Shown: one piece after another, positions 37,639-46,743 of the stretch
Layout: each line of letters starts with the position of its first letter
Numbering within the stretch: the first letter of the stretch is position 1
Notes under the pieces: model-generated
Database searches by the model: none
What the model saw: only the letters and a program-made list of their open reading frames with translations
What the model was told of the DNA's origin: nothing
Source of the DNA: Streptomyces sp. 6-11-2
GTDB lineage: Bacteria > Actinomycetota > Actinomycetes > Streptomycetales > Streptomycetaceae
Length of the DNA stretch: 64,000 nucleotides
Assembly (NCBI RefSeq): GCF_006540305.1
Contig: NZ_BJOR01000001.1
Span: 7,440,001 to 7,504,000 of the forward strand
Direction: 5' to 3'
Made by a program: the position numbers and the translations under genes

Positions 37639-38955
37639 TCAGGTACCGACGACGACGCCGTTGCTGATCACCGCGCTCGGCGTCCTCACTGCTGTGATGT
37701 CCTCCAGCGGATTACCGGCGAGCAGCACCGCGTCCCCACGGAAGCCCTGCGCCAGCCGCCCCGCGCTGCCGCTCAGTCCGGTCAGCCGCGCCGCCGCCGT
37801 CGTGGCGGTGCGGATGGCGTCCAGGGCCGGCAGGCCGGCCTGCTGCATCAGCACCACCTCGCCGCCGATCGGATCGATCTGTCCCCCGGCGGAATCGGTG
37901 CCCGCCGCCAGCGGAACGCCCATGTCGTGCGCCGTGCACACGGCTTGCCGCAGTACGGGGAGGAACTCGCGCCCGCGCGCGGCGAGTACGGGGTCGTCGG
38001 ATTCGGCCAGCCCGGCGATGGCGGTCAGGGTGGGCGTGAAGTACGTGCCGCGGCGCCGCATTTCGTGCAGCGTGTCCTCGGCGACGAAGACCCCGTGCTC
38101 CAGACTGCGGATGCCCGCCAGGACGGCGTCTCGGCAGCCTTGTTCGCTGTAGCTGTGGCAGAGGACGCCGGCGCCGCGGCGCCGCGCCGCCGCCACTACC
38201 GTGGCGAGTTGGTCACGGTTGTACACCTGGCGCAGCGGGTCCTGGTCCGGCAGGCCCGCACGGTCGTTGACCCGCGTCTTGATGACGTCCGCGCCCCGGT
38301 TCAGGTTCACGTCGACCACCCGGCGCAGCGCCTCGGACGAGCGGACGCCGTCCTTGAGGCGGGCCAGCGGGGCGAGGTCGGGGTCGGCCAGGATCGTGTC
38401 GCCGAGGTCGGGGGTGACGAAGAGGCCGGCGGCCCGCGTCCGCGGCGCCCGGTCCGGGGCCCACCGGGCCAGTTCGCGCACGGCGATGTCCTGGTAGAAG
38501 GTGGTGGATCCGCTGCGCACGCTGGTCGCCCCCTGACGCAGGGCCGTTCCGGCCTCGCTGAGGGAGGTGATGTGGATGTGCGCGTCGACCAGGCCGGGGA
38601 GTACCCATCGGCCGTGGGCGCCGACCACGCTCACGCCCGCTCGCAGCGCCGCGCGGGCGCGCCGGGTGGCGTCCCGGCTGCCCGCGGCCCGCACGGTGCC
38701 GTCCACGATGACGACCACGGAGTCGGCGGTCACCTCCCCGGTCAGCGGATCGAGGAGGGTGCCGCCGTCGATGACGAGGGTGCCTCCGGACGGCGCCGGG
38801 CCGGTGCCGGGCGCCTTCCGGTCCGGCGTGGGCGTACGGTCGGCCGCCTCGGCGGTGCCGGCGAGCAGGGACGCGCCGGCCAGTGCCATCGCGGTGGCGA
38901 GGACGCCGCGCCGGGCGACGTGTGAGGGCGGCGGCTGATGGTGGTCCAGACACAT
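37639..38955 (-). CDS. Tat-exported metal-dependent amidohydrolase (imidazolonepropionase/prolidase-like)
   Basis: A 438-residue amidohydrolase with a twin-arginine signal (HVARRGVLATAMALAGASLLAG). Binuclear-site elements are visible: H-x-H in VDAHIHIT, the carbamylated-lysine candidate in GADVIKTRVND, histidines in LCHSYSEQG and SLEHGVF, and aspartate in GTDSAGG. This set fits the prolidase-like subgroup (Sgx9260-type) that hydrolyses N-acyl or dipeptide amides. It is the last gene of the ABC operon, 12 bases after the ATPase gene, and is followed by a 22-bp hairpin. Being exported, it probably acts on the substrate whose product is imported. Confidence 0.85.
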   Translation of the reverse strand: MCLDHHQPPPSHVARRGVLATAMALAGASLLAGTAEAADRTPTPDRKAPGTGPAPSGGTLVIDGGTLLDPLTGEVTADSVVVIVDGTVRAAGSRDATRRARAALRAGVSVVGAHGRWVLPGLVDAHIHITSLSEAGTALRQGATSVRSGSTTFYQDIAVRELARWAPDRAPRTRAAGLFVTPDLGDTILADPDLAPLARLKDGVRSSEALRRVVDVNLNRGADVIKTRVNDRAGLPDQDPLRQVYNRDQLATVVAAARRRGAGVLCHSYSEQGCRDAVLAGIRSLEHGVFVAEDTLHEMRRRGTYFTPTLTAIAGLAESDDPVLAARGREFLPVLRQAVCTAHDMGVPLAAGTDSAGGQIDPIGGEVVLMQQAGLPALDAIRTATTAAARLTGLSGSAGRLAQGFRGDAVLLAGNPLEDITAVRTPSAVISNGVVVGT

Positions 38956-38967
38956 GGTGATGGCCTC

Positions 38968-39801
38968 TCAGTGGTGGGGACGGGGGGAGGCGGGGTGTGG
39001 GGAAGGGTGGGAGCCGGCCGCGCGACGGCGGGGCTTCCAGCCGGGTCGGGGAACCGCGTCCAGGAGGGCTTTGGTGTACTCCTCCTGCGGGGCGCGCAGC
39101 AGTTGCCGGGTCGGCCCGCGCTCGACCACGCGGCCGGCGGACATCACGATCGCCGTGTCGCTGATCTGGTTGACGACCGCCAGGTCGTGCGAGATGAACA
39201 CGTAGCTGATGCCGCTGCGTCCGCGGATGTCGGTGAGCAGGTTGAGGATCTGCGCCTGCACGGAGACGTCCAGCGCCGCGACCGCCTCGTCCAGCACCAG
39301 AACCTGCGGTTCGACGGCGATCGCACGGGCGATGGCGACGCGTTGCCGCTGCCCGCCGGAGAGCTGGCGGGGCAGCATCGTGGCGTGCCGGTCGCTCAGC
39401 CCCACGGCCTCCAGCAGCTCCAGGGACCGGCCGCGCCGCTCCTTCGCGCTCAGCGGGAAGTGCAGGGCGAGGCTGGTCTCGATGACGTCCCCGATGCGCT
39501 GCAACGGGTCCAGTGACGAGTACGGGTCCTGGAAGACCATCTGGATCTCCCGGGCCCGGCGGCGCCGTTCGGCCGAGCCGGTTCGGCCCGTCCGCGGTCG
39601 TCCGCAGACGCTGATCGTGCCGGCCGTGGGGGTTTCCAGGCCCAGCAGCATGCGGGCGACGGTGGTCTTGCCCGAGCCGGACTCGCCCACGACGGCCAGT
39701 GATTCACCGCGGGCGAGGGTGAAGGACAGGTCGTCGACGGCGACCGCGCCCTTCCCGTAGACCTTGCGCAGACCTTCCGCCCTGACCAGGATCTCGGTCA
39801 C
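38968..39801 (-). CDS. ABC transporter ATP-binding protein (DppF/OppF-like)
   Basis: A 277-residue ATPase with Walker A GESGSGKTT, Q loop FQDPYSSLDP, signature LSGGQRQRVAIARA, Walker B VLVLDEAVAALD and switch H (FISHDL). The Pep/Ni family feature SSLDP is present. Together with DppD-like and two permeases it energises uptake of a peptide-like solute. The DEAVAALD sequence replaces the usual DEPTSALD, a mild change. The GTG at 39801 overlaps the stop of the upstream ATPase gene (GTGA). Confidence 0.9.
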   Translation of the reverse strand: MTEILVRAEGLRKVYGKGAVAVDDLSFTLARGESLAVVGESGSGKTTVARMLLGLETPTAGTISVCGRPRTGRTGSAERRRRAREIQMVFQDPYSSLDPLQRIGDVIETSLALHFPLSAKERRGRSLELLEAVGLSDRHATMLPRQLSGGQRQRVAIARAIAVEPQVLVLDEAVAALDVSVQAQILNLLTDIRGRSGISYVFISHDLAVVNQISDTAIVMSAGRVVERGPTRQLLRAPQEEYTKALLDAVPRPGWKPRRRAAGSHPSPHPASPRPHH

Positions 39802-40766
39802 GGTTCCTCCGCTCGTATGCAGGCGACGTGGGCGTTGCCCACCGCGCGCAGCGCCGGGCGGGCGGTGGAGCACTCCGGTGTGGCGACGGCGCAGCGGGGT
39901 GCGAAGGCGCAGCCTTCGCCCGCCTCGAAGGCGGCGACCGCCCGGCCGGGGACCACGGGCAGCGGATGGACGACCTGGTCGATACTCGGTCGGGATGTCA
40001 ACAGGCCACTGCTGTAGGGATGCAGGGGGGATCCGGTGAGTGCCTCGGCGGACTGCACCTCCACGATCCGTCCGGCGTACATGACGCCGATGCGGTCGCA
40101 GGTCGCCGCGGCGAGTTCGAGGTCGTGGGTGATCAGCAACATGGCCATACCGCGGTCCCGGCGCAGTTCGTCCAGGATGGCCATCACCTCCGACTGGGTG
40201 GTCACGTCCAGAGCGGTCGTGGGCTCGTCCGCGAGCACCAGGTCGGGTTCCACGGCCAGCACCGACGCGATCATGACGCGCTGGAGCAGTCCGCCGGACA
40301 ACTCGTGCGGATGCTGCCGCATCCGGCGTTCGCCGTCGGTGATGCCGACATCGGCGAGGAGACGGACGGCCTTGGCGTGTGCCTCCTTCGGGAGCACCGA
40401 CAGGTTGGAGACCAGCGCCTCGGTGAGGAAGTCACCGATGCTGCGGACCGGGTTGATGTGCGCCCGGGGGTCCTGGAAGATCATCGCGATCCGCCGCGAC
40501 CGCAGGGCGCGCAGCTCCCGCGCCCCGAGATCGAGAACCGGTGTGCCGTCGAACTGGATCCGGCCGCTCAGCCGTGCGCCGGGCGGGGTCAGCCGAAGGA
40601 CGGACCGCGCGGTCATCGACTTGCCCGAGCCGGATTCACCGACGAGGCCGACGGCTTCGCCCGGGGCGACGGTGAGGCCGACGTCGTCGACGAGTGTCCG
40701 CCATTGCCCGCGGCCGGCCGGAACCTCCAGCCGCAACTGGTCCAGGACCAGGATATCGTTGCTCAT
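39798..40766 (-). CDS. ABC transporter ATP-binding protein (DppD/OppD-like)
   Basis: A 322-residue ATPase of the peptide/nickel family: Walker A GESGSGKSM, FQDPRAHINP, signature LSGGLLQRVMIA (Gly-Leu-Leu variant), Walker B LVLADEPTTALD, and the C-terminal Cys-rich oligopeptide domain FAPRCAVATPECST. The C-terminal motif often binds an iron-sulfur cluster in OppD. The gene follows the permease gene with a four-base overlap and precedes the DppF-like gene. Confidence 0.9.
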   Translation of the reverse strand: MSNDILVLDQLRLEVPAGRGQWRTLVDDVGLTVAPGEAVGLVGESGSGKSMTARSVLRLTPPGARLSGRIQFDGTPVLDLGARELRALRSRRIAMIFQDPRAHINPVRSIGDFLTEALVSNLSVLPKEAHAKAVRLLADVGITDGERRMRQHPHELSGGLLQRVMIASVLAVEPDLVLADEPTTALDVTTQSEVMAILDELRRDRGMAMLLITHDLELAAATCDRIGVMYAGRIVEVQSAEALTGSPLHPYSSGLLTSRPSIDQVVHPLPVVPGRAVAAFEAGEGCAFAPRCAVATPECSTARPALRAVGNAHVACIRAEEP

Positions 40767-41575
40767 CGCGCACTCCCTTGCTCAGCACCCATCCGGTCGC
40801 CGAGCACCGTCACCGCGACCACCACGACCACGATCAGCACGCCCGCGCTGATGGCCTCCATCGGCTGGCCGCGCATCGCGCCGTCCAGTCCGCTCTTGAC
40901 CATCAGGCCCCAGTCGGCGGCCGGCGGCTGAACGCCGAGTCCGAGGAACGAGATCGCGGCCAGGTCGATGATCGCGAAGCCGAGGGCCGACACCGACTGG
41001 GCGACGATCAGCGGGCGCAGGTTGGGCAGCAGGTGGCGCCCGCAGATGGCGACGGCCGATCTGCCCTGGAGCCAGGCGGCCGAGACGTAGGGGAGGCCGC
41101 GTTCCCGCAGCGCGGCGCTGCGGACGACGCGGGCCACGTACGGCGTGTACGCCACGGCCAGGCCGATGACCACTCCCGTCATACCGGGACCGACCACGGC
41201 CACGGTCACCAGGGCGAACACGATGCCGGGCACCGCGAACAGCACGTCGAGCAGCCGGGAGATGACGGCGTCGACCCGGCCTCCGGACCACGCGGCGACG
41301 ATCGCGAGCGTGGTGCCCACCACGGTGGACAGCGCGATGGTGACCAGCGGGCCCAGCAGCGTCGTACGGGCCCCGAACATCAGCCGCGACAGAATGTCCC
41401 GGCCGAGCGCGTCACCACCGAGCAGGTGGCTGCCGGTGCTTCCGGACAGCGCGTTGAAGAGGTCGGGCCGATTCGGATCGTAGGGCGCCAGCAGCGGCGC
41501 ACAGGCGCTGACCACGGCGACGACCGCGAGAACTGCCAGTGCGGTGAGGCCCGTCGGGCCCAGGCGTGCCTTCAT
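40763..41575 (-). CDS. ABC transporter permease (DppC-like)
   Basis: A 270-residue membrane protein with about six helices and the binding-protein-dependent transport signature (GALGRDILSRLMFGARTT start and the cytosolic loop with EAA motif around AAWLQGRSAVAICGRHLLPN). ATG 41575 is used; upstream in-frame sequence overlaps the preceding gene's stop (ATGA). Substrate as for the operon. Confidence 0.88.
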   Translation of the reverse strand: MKARLGPTGLTALAVLAVVAVVSACAPLLAPYDPNRPDLFNALSGSTGSHLLGGDALGRDILSRLMFGARTTLLGPLVTIALSTVVGTTLAIVAAWSGGRVDAVISRLLDVLFAVPGIVFALVTVAVVGPGMTGVVIGLAVAYTPYVARVVRSAALRERGLPYVSAAWLQGRSAVAICGRHLLPNLRPLIVAQSVSALGFAIIDLAAISFLGLGVQPPAADWGLMVKSGLDGAMRGQPMEAISAGVLIVVVVVAVTVLGDRMGAEQGSAR

Positions 41576-42522
41576 GACGCCTCCCCGGGAGACAGACGGG
41601 GGTCGATGAGCGAGTAGCACAGGTCGACCACCAGGTTGACGATGACGAACGCGGAGACCAGGACGAGAACGACGCCCTGCACCACGGCGAAGTCCCGCTG
41701 GAGAATGGCCCGTACGAGCAGCGAGCCGAGACCGTCCAGCGCGAAGATGTTCTCGACGACCACGGAGCCCGCGATCAGTCCGGCCACGGTGAGGCCCATG
41801 ACGGTCACGACCGGGATCGACGCGTTGCGCAGCACGTGCCGGCGGACGATGTGGGACTCGGAGAATCCGCGGCTGCGTGCCGTCTCCACGTGTTCGCGGC
41901 TCAACTCCGCGCCCACCGAGGCGCGGGTGATGCGGGCCAGGAAGCCGGCGCTGCCGAGGCTGAGGGCGATGGCGGGCAGCGTCAGGTGATACAGCCGGTC
42001 GTCCAGGCCCGATCCCGGGCCGAAGACCGGGAACCAGCCCAGCCCCAGGGCGAAGACGACGACCAGCACCACGCCCACGACGAAGGTGGGAGTGGCCAGG
42101 AAGACGCTGTTGACCACGGAGACGGCCGCGTCGACCGGGCCCCGGCGCAGCGCTCCGAGCAGTCCGAGGGCGATGCCCACCACGACGATGATCACCGTGG
42201 CGTACAGCACCAGCAGCCCCGTCGTCGCCAGCCGGGTGGACATCAGGGCGGACACGTCCTGTCGGTAGACCAGGGACTGACCGAAGTCACCGTGCAGCGC
42301 GTCGCCCAGCCAGCTGAAGTAGCGGACCAGGAACGGCTCGTCGAGGTGGTACTGATGACGGATCGCCGCGATCTGCTCGGGGCTGCCGCTGCGGTTGCCC
42401 AGCAGGAACGCCATCGGTCCGCCGGGAACCGTGTAGAGCAGCCCGTACACCAGGAACGAGGCCACGAGGAGGACCGCCGCGAGCGCGGCCAGCCGTCGCG
42501 CCAGGAATGTCAGCCACCTCAT
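41572..42522 (-). CDS. ABC transporter permease (DppB-like)
   Basis: A 316-residue membrane protein with the DppB family opening (RRLAALAAVLLVASFLVYGLLYTVPGGP), about six helices and the EAA loop (ETARSRGFSESHIVRRHVLRNA). It overlaps both neighbours by four bases. Pairs with the DppC-like subunit to form the channel. Confidence 0.9.
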   Translation of the reverse strand: MRWLTFLARRLAALAAVLLVASFLVYGLLYTVPGGPMAFLLGNRSGSPEQIAAIRHQYHLDEPFLVRYFSWLGDALHGDFGQSLVYRQDVSALMSTRLATTGLLVLYATVIIVVVGIALGLLGALRRGPVDAAVSVVNSVFLATPTFVVGVVLVVVFALGLGWFPVFGPGSGLDDRLYHLTLPAIALSLGSAGFLARITRASVGAELSREHVETARSRGFSESHIVRRHVLRNASIPVVTVMGLTVAGLIAGSVVVENIFALDGLGSLLVRAILQRDFAVVQGVVLVLVSAFVIVNLVVDLCYSLIDPRLSPGEAS

Positions 42523-44138
42523 CGCGCACCGATCCCGGCGGCCCAGGGGTAGTACAGGTACGAGAACGAGGCGACCGCTCCGGTGATCCGCTTGTTCATG
42601 TAGAGGATGACGGGCAGGGAGGAGATCGGCGTCCAGGGCACGTCCCGGCTGACGGCGGTCTGGATTCCGCCGACCAACTCGGCCCGCTGCTGCGGGTCGT
42701 AGGCGGCCTGGGCCTGTCTGACGGCGCCGTCCACCGATGCGTAGTCGTCGAAGTTGGACCGGCCGCCCTTGGTGAACACGCGGTAGACGTCCAGGGGATC
42801 GGGCATGTTGCCGTACCAGGTGCTCAGGAAGGCGTCGATGCCTTCGCGGGCCTTGGGGTCGCTGTAGAGGTTGCCGTACTGCTCGACCGGGATGACCTTG
42901 ATCCTGACGTCGAGCCCGAGGTCCTCGCCGGCGGCCTTGATGATGCTCGCTGTCTGTTCGTGCACCGCCGAACTTCCCTGGATGCCGATGGTGAGGGGGC
43001 GGGACGGCTTGCCGGCGGCCTTCAGGAGCCGCTTGGCGCGGGCGAGGTCGGGCTTCGCCGCGGGCAGAGCGTCGTGTGCGGCGCGGAAGGTGTCCGCGGC
43101 GTAGCCCCAGTAGTCGGAGTTGGCCAACGTGCTCTCCGGGGCCGCGGCCCCCTGGAAGATCACCCGGGCGATTCCCGGGCGGTCGAGGGCGGCCGACAGT
43201 GCCTCACGCACGCGTGGGTCGGCGTACGGGCCGGACTTGGCGGCGCCGAGCAGGGCCCAGAAGGTGAGGGAGCGGCCGAGGGTGACCGAGCCGGTGGGGG
43301 AGTCGACGAGTTGACTGAGTCCGGCAGGGGGGAGGTAGAAGTACTGCCCGTCGACCTCGCCGGACCGCAGTGCGTTGACCGCGGTGGTCTCGTCGGCGAT
43401 GAACCGGAACACCAACGTCTTTGATTTCGCCTTGAGTTCGGCGTTCCAGTAGTCGTCATTGCGAGTCAGCCGAAGGGAGTCGCCGGGCTTCCAGCCGGCG
43501 AACTTGAAGGGTCCGGTGCACATGACTCCGCCTGTGGGAGAGCCGAGGTTCTTTCCGGCCTTGTCCAGGAACGATTTCTCCACGACGGCGCCGGCGGCGG
43601 TCGCCATGGCCTGGTTGAAGAGCACGTCGGGCTGCTTGAGGTCCACCGTGACCTGGTACGGCCCGGTCGCCTTGATGGAGGCGACGGTCTCGAAGTAGTC
43701 GCTCCACCAGGTGCCCAGCGTCGGGTCGAGGTGGCGGTTGAGGCTGGCCGCCACGTCGTCGGCGGTCATCTGCTCGCCGTCCCAGAACCTGACGTTCTTG
43801 CGCAGCGTGTAGACCCACCGGGTCGGGGTCGGATTCTCCGCCTTCACAGCGAGACCGGGGCGGATCTTCAGGTCGGGGGTGAGCCGCATCAGACTCTCGC
43901 ACATGTTCGCGAGCGCGGTGTTCTCGGCGTAGTTGAAGGAGCGGATCGGGTCCAGCGTCTGTGGCTCGTAGGGCAGGTTCCAGGTGATCCGGTCCACGCC
44001 GTGGGCGGCCGACGCGGTGGTGGTGGCGAGGTCCGCCGTCGTGAGCGCCGATCCTTGCCCGCCCGGCGCGGTGTTGCCGCAGGCGGTCAGGGCGAGCGCG
44101 AGTCCGCCGGTGAGCAGGGCCGGCCTGCGGCGCTTCAC
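42519..44138 (-). CDS. ABC transporter substrate-binding lipoprotein (peptide/nickel family)
   Basis: A 539-residue SBP_bac_5 protein with a lipobox (LALTACGN near 20). Family landmarks include ITWNLPYEPQTLDPIRSFNYAENTALANMCESL, WDGEQMTADDVAASLNRHLDP and the TGPFKF segment. It captures the imported solute outside the membrane; opines, dipeptides and glycosides are typical ligands. It follows the cytosolic amidohydrolase gene and precedes the permeases with four-base overlaps. Confidence 0.9.
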   Translation of the reverse strand: MKRRRPALLTGGLALALTACGNTAPGGQGSALTTADLATTTASAAHGVDRITWNLPYEPQTLDPIRSFNYAENTALANMCESLMRLTPDLKIRPGLAVKAENPTPTRWVYTLRKNVRFWDGEQMTADDVAASLNRHLDPTLGTWWSDYFETVASIKATGPYQVTVDLKQPDVLFNQAMATAAGAVVEKSFLDKAGKNLGSPTGGVMCTGPFKFAGWKPGDSLRLTRNDDYWNAELKAKSKTLVFRFIADETTAVNALRSGEVDGQYFYLPPAGLSQLVDSPTGSVTLGRSLTFWALLGAAKSGPYADPRVREALSAALDRPGIARVIFQGAAAPESTLANSDYWGYAADTFRAAHDALPAAKPDLARAKRLLKAAGKPSRPLTIGIQGSSAVHEQTASIIKAAGEDLGLDVRIKVIPVEQYGNLYSDPKAREGIDAFLSTWYGNMPDPLDVYRVFTKGGRSNFDDYASVDGAVRQAQAAYDPQQRAELVGGIQTAVSRDVPWTPISSLPVILYMNKRITGAVASFSYLYYPWAAGIGAR

Positions 44139-45328
44139 CGGGTGGTCCTCTCGAGGCGCCCGTCACGGGCGACGACGTTCCCGGCCCGGACGACCATCGC
44201 GGGCAGCGGCCGGTCGACGAGTACCTGCGCGACGGACTCCCCGGCCAGCAGAACGAAGTCGGCGGGGTCGCCGATCCGCAGGTCGGACCGTTCCAGGCCC
44301 ATGACGTCCGCGCCGCCGTGCGCCGCCACGGCGTAGCACGCCGCCAGTTCCTCGTCGGTGCGGGCATCGGTGCGGTACGCGAGCAGATGCGCCCGCGTGA
44401 ACATGTCGCCGTCGCCGAACGGGGTCCAGGCGTCCCGCACGCCGTCCGAACCGGCGCCGACCCGCACGCCCCGTTCCACCAGCGGCCGGAAGGGCACGAC
44501 CGGCTCGCTGCCGAGCGCGCACGTGGTCACCGCCACGTCCGCGTCGGCCAGGAACTCGGCGGTGTGCTCCAACTCGGTGGCGTCGCAGTCGGACAGGCAG
44601 AACGCGTGGCTGATCGTGACCTTTCCCCGCATGTCGGCGGCCAGGGTACGGCGGGCGATCTCGGCGATCTGGTCCAGGCCCGCTCGGCCGCGGTCGTGCA
44701 GGTGGATGTCGATCGGTGCGCCGGTGCGCTCGGCGATGCCGAACAGGACGTCCAGATGCCCGTCGAGGTCACCGTCGATGCCGACCGGATCCAGGCCGCC
44801 GACGATGTCGGCGCCCTCCTTGACGGCCTGCTCCAGCAGCTCGGCGGTGCCGGGCTCGGTGAGGAGGCCGAGCTGGGGGAAGGCCACGACCTGCAGGTCC
44901 ATCGCCGACGCGAACGGAGCGGCGGCGGCGCGGATTCCGTGCAGGTGGGAGAGCCCGTGGACCGGTGCGACATCGACGTGCGCGCGCATCGCCCGGGTGC
45001 CGCGGCCGACCGCCCGGGCGATCAGGGCGCCGGCGCGTTCGTGCACCGGAGAGGTCATGGCGCGCTGGGTGGCGACGTCGTTCGTGATCAGTTCGCGGAG
45101 CGTGTCGGCGGGTTCGCGGCTCAGCCACGGCCGGCCCCAGGCCGACTTGTCGGGATGGATGTGCGCGTCGACGGGGGAAGGCAGGGCAAAAGCACCGCCG
45201 CCGTCGACGACGACGCAGTTCCCGGGCCGCGTCGCGGGATCGATGGCCGCGATGCGGCCGTCGGCCACCAGCACGTCGTGAGGATCTCCGCCATGAGGGC
45301 GAATGTGGGTGAACAGGGCGTGGGTCAT
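44135..45328 (-). CDS. Cytosolic amidohydrolase, cytosine deaminase / AtzC-like
   Basis: A 397-residue amidohydrolase with the H-x-H-x-D-K motif (VDAHIHPDKSAW, about 56-67), HLHDRG, the ISHAFCLSD segment and GSDGVRDAWTPFGDGDM, as in E. coli CodA and the triazine enzyme AtzC. These are mononuclear deaminases or N-dealkylating hydrolases of heterocyclic amines. No signal is present. The ATG at 45328 is used. It is the first gene of the operon and probably converts the imported solute. Confidence 0.85.
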   Translation of the reverse strand: MTHALFTHIRPHGGDPHDVLVADGRIAAIDPATRPGNCVVVDGGGAFALPSPVDAHIHPDKSAWGRPWLSREPADTLRELITNDVATQRAMTSPVHERAGALIARAVGRGTRAMRAHVDVAPVHGLSHLHGIRAAAAPFASAMDLQVVAFPQLGLLTEPGTAELLEQAVKEGADIVGGLDPVGIDGDLDGHLDVLFGIAERTGAPIDIHLHDRGRAGLDQIAEIARRTLAADMRGKVTISHAFCLSDCDATELEHTAEFLADADVAVTTCALGSEPVVPFRPLVERGVRVGAGSDGVRDAWTPFGDGDMFTRAHLLAYRTDARTDEELAACYAVAAHGGADVMGLERSDLRIGDPADFVLLAGESVAQVLVDRPLPAMVVRAGNVVARDGRLERTTR

Positions 45329-45425
45329 GCCAGCGGCCCCCTTCGAGTCGGTGAAAGGGCTGGAACTCCGTCCCGGGAGAGTCATATGGTTATCAAGTCA
45401 TCTGATGATCAGGGAAGAGGGTTGC
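45329..45425. promoter_or_regulatory. Divergent promoter region with GntR/FadR-type palindrome
   Basis: The 97-base gap between the amidohydrolase (left) and the GntR gene (right) contains the perfect palindrome TCATCTGATGA at 45398-45408, within an AT-rich stretch (TCATATGGTTATCAAG just to the left). Spacing and sequence fit a GntR FadR-subfamily operator controlling both directions. The GntR ATG follows at 45426. Confidence 0.55.
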
Positions 45426-46091
45426 ATGAAACCCGTCGCACGAATGTCGATCGTCGACGCTGTGATCAACGAGTTGCGGGCAGAACTCGCGCGAGGCACA
45501 TGGCAGGTGGGCGACCGGATACCGCCGGAGGACCAGCTCGCCGCGACCCTCGCTGTGAGCCGGCTGTCCATCCGCGAGGCGGTCCGGGTGCTCGTCCACG
45601 CGGGACTGCTCACCACCCGTCAAGGCGACGGCACCTACGTCATCGCCACCGACGAGGGCCAGGTCGCACTGCGCCGGCACTTCGACCGGGCGAGGACCGC
45701 CGACATCCTCGTTGTCCGCCGCGGCCTGGACATAGTCGCCGCCCGCCTCGCCAGCACGACGCGCACCGATGACGACCTCGCCGTGATCCGCGAAGCCATG
45801 GAACGCAGGGAATCCGCAGGCCGGGCCCGGGACCTGGACGCCTTCACCGATGCCGACGTCGACTTCCACCTGCGCATCGCCGAGGCGTCCCACAACCCGG
45901 TGCTCAGCGACCTCTACCGGAACATGAGCGACGTCCTGTGGGAGACCGTCAAGGCGAACCAGTGCATGGACGACGCCGGAGACGACCCGTTCCACACGGC
46001 ACTGTTCGAAGCCGTACGCGCCGGCGACCCGGTCGCCGCGACCGCCGCGGCGCTCGCCATCCTGGACGACTACCCGGAGGCGGAGGCGTGA
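45426..46091 (+). CDS. GntR-family regulator, FadR subfamily (FCD domain)
   Basis: A 221-residue repressor with an N-terminal winged helix (LRAELARGTWQVGDRIPPEDQLAATLAVSRLSIREAVRVLVHAGLL, about 16-62) and a C-terminal FCD ligand domain (about 80-215) containing FTDADVDFHLRIAEASHNP and a DDPFHTALFEAV stretch with conserved metal-ligand His and Asp. Ligands of this subfamily are small acids or amines. It is divergent from the ABC operon and probably controls it. It overlaps a broken amidohydrolase gene by four bases. Confidence 0.9.
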   Translation: MKPVARMSIVDAVINELRAELARGTWQVGDRIPPEDQLAATLAVSRLSIREAVRVLVHAGLLTTRQGDGTYVIATDEGQVALRRHFDRARTADILVVRRGLDIVAARLASTTRTDDDLAVIREAMERRESAGRARDLDAFTDADVDFHLRIAEASHNPVLSDLYRNMSDVLWETVKANQCMDDAGDDPFHTALFEAVRAGDPVAATAAALAILDDYPEAEA

Positions 46092-46262
46092 CCACCGCCG
46101 ATCAGCTGATCCGCGACGCCGACCCGATCGTCACCGTGGATGAACCCCAGGGCGACCTGGCCGGCGGCTGGGTCGCCGTCACCGGCGGCCTGATCACCGG
46201 CCTCGGCACGGCTGCCGACCCGCCGCCTCCCGCCCGAAGGTCGTCGACGTCGACGGCGTCTG
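46088..46262 (+). pseudogene. Broken amidohydrolase (8-oxoguanine deaminase-like N-terminus)
   Basis: A GTG at 46088 overlaps the gntR stop (GTGA) and starts a translation TADQLIRDADPIVTVDEPQG followed by GGWVAVTGGLITGLGTAADPP, the N-terminal beta-sandwich of nucleobase/8-oxoguanine deaminase-type amidohydrolases. Around 46231-46240 the frame shifts: homology continues (VVDVDGV) in another frame, then disappears. The catalytic H-x-H and all later parts are missing. The gene was once co-transcribed with the repressor. Confidence 0.72.
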
Positions 46263-46743
46263 GCCGCCTGTGGACGGGTCCGGTCGTCGCGCACCAAACC
46301 CGGGCGGCGATCTGCTTCTCTACATCCGCGTCCGTGAACCCGAGGCCGACGCGACACACCAGAAGTCCTCTGCGATCTCCTCCCGCGCAACCGACTCGAT
46401 CTCACTTCCGGCCGCCTCGAACTCCGCCTCCAGCAGGTTGAACTCCTCTGTCGCGGCCTGGGTGAGTGCATACGGTCCGGAAGCCTTCGCCCGCGCCCCT
46501 GCGGCGGTGCTCGCAGGCTGGGGCCAGGATCAGCCAGGTATTGCTGACAGGTCATCTCATTGGGCCACTGATGAAGCAGGAAGCCCCCGGAAGGGTCAGA
46601 CGACCCAGGCCGGAATCCCTGGACTTTAGGCCAGGGAGCACGTCGACAGGTCCTTTGCTTCCCTAACATCACTCGCCTGTAAGGGAGTTGACGTGTTGGC
46701 TAGGGTAGGCATCCGGCCAGGCAGGTGAGGGGAGCGAGTTGGG
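46263..46743. other. Gap with possible coding remnants
   Basis: No intact gene is seen. A minus-strand frame bounded by a TGA near 46526 and a TAG at 46320-46322 reads like real protein (GPYALTQAATEEFNLLEAEF) but has no start codon and no family match, so it may be a decayed fragment. The right end holds the promoter of the methyltransferase gene at 46744. Confidence 0.35.

Noticed and set aside
46320..46526. Possible small gene on the minus strand
   Set aside because: The frame has protein-like composition but no start codon and no recognised family; listed only within the intergenic entry.
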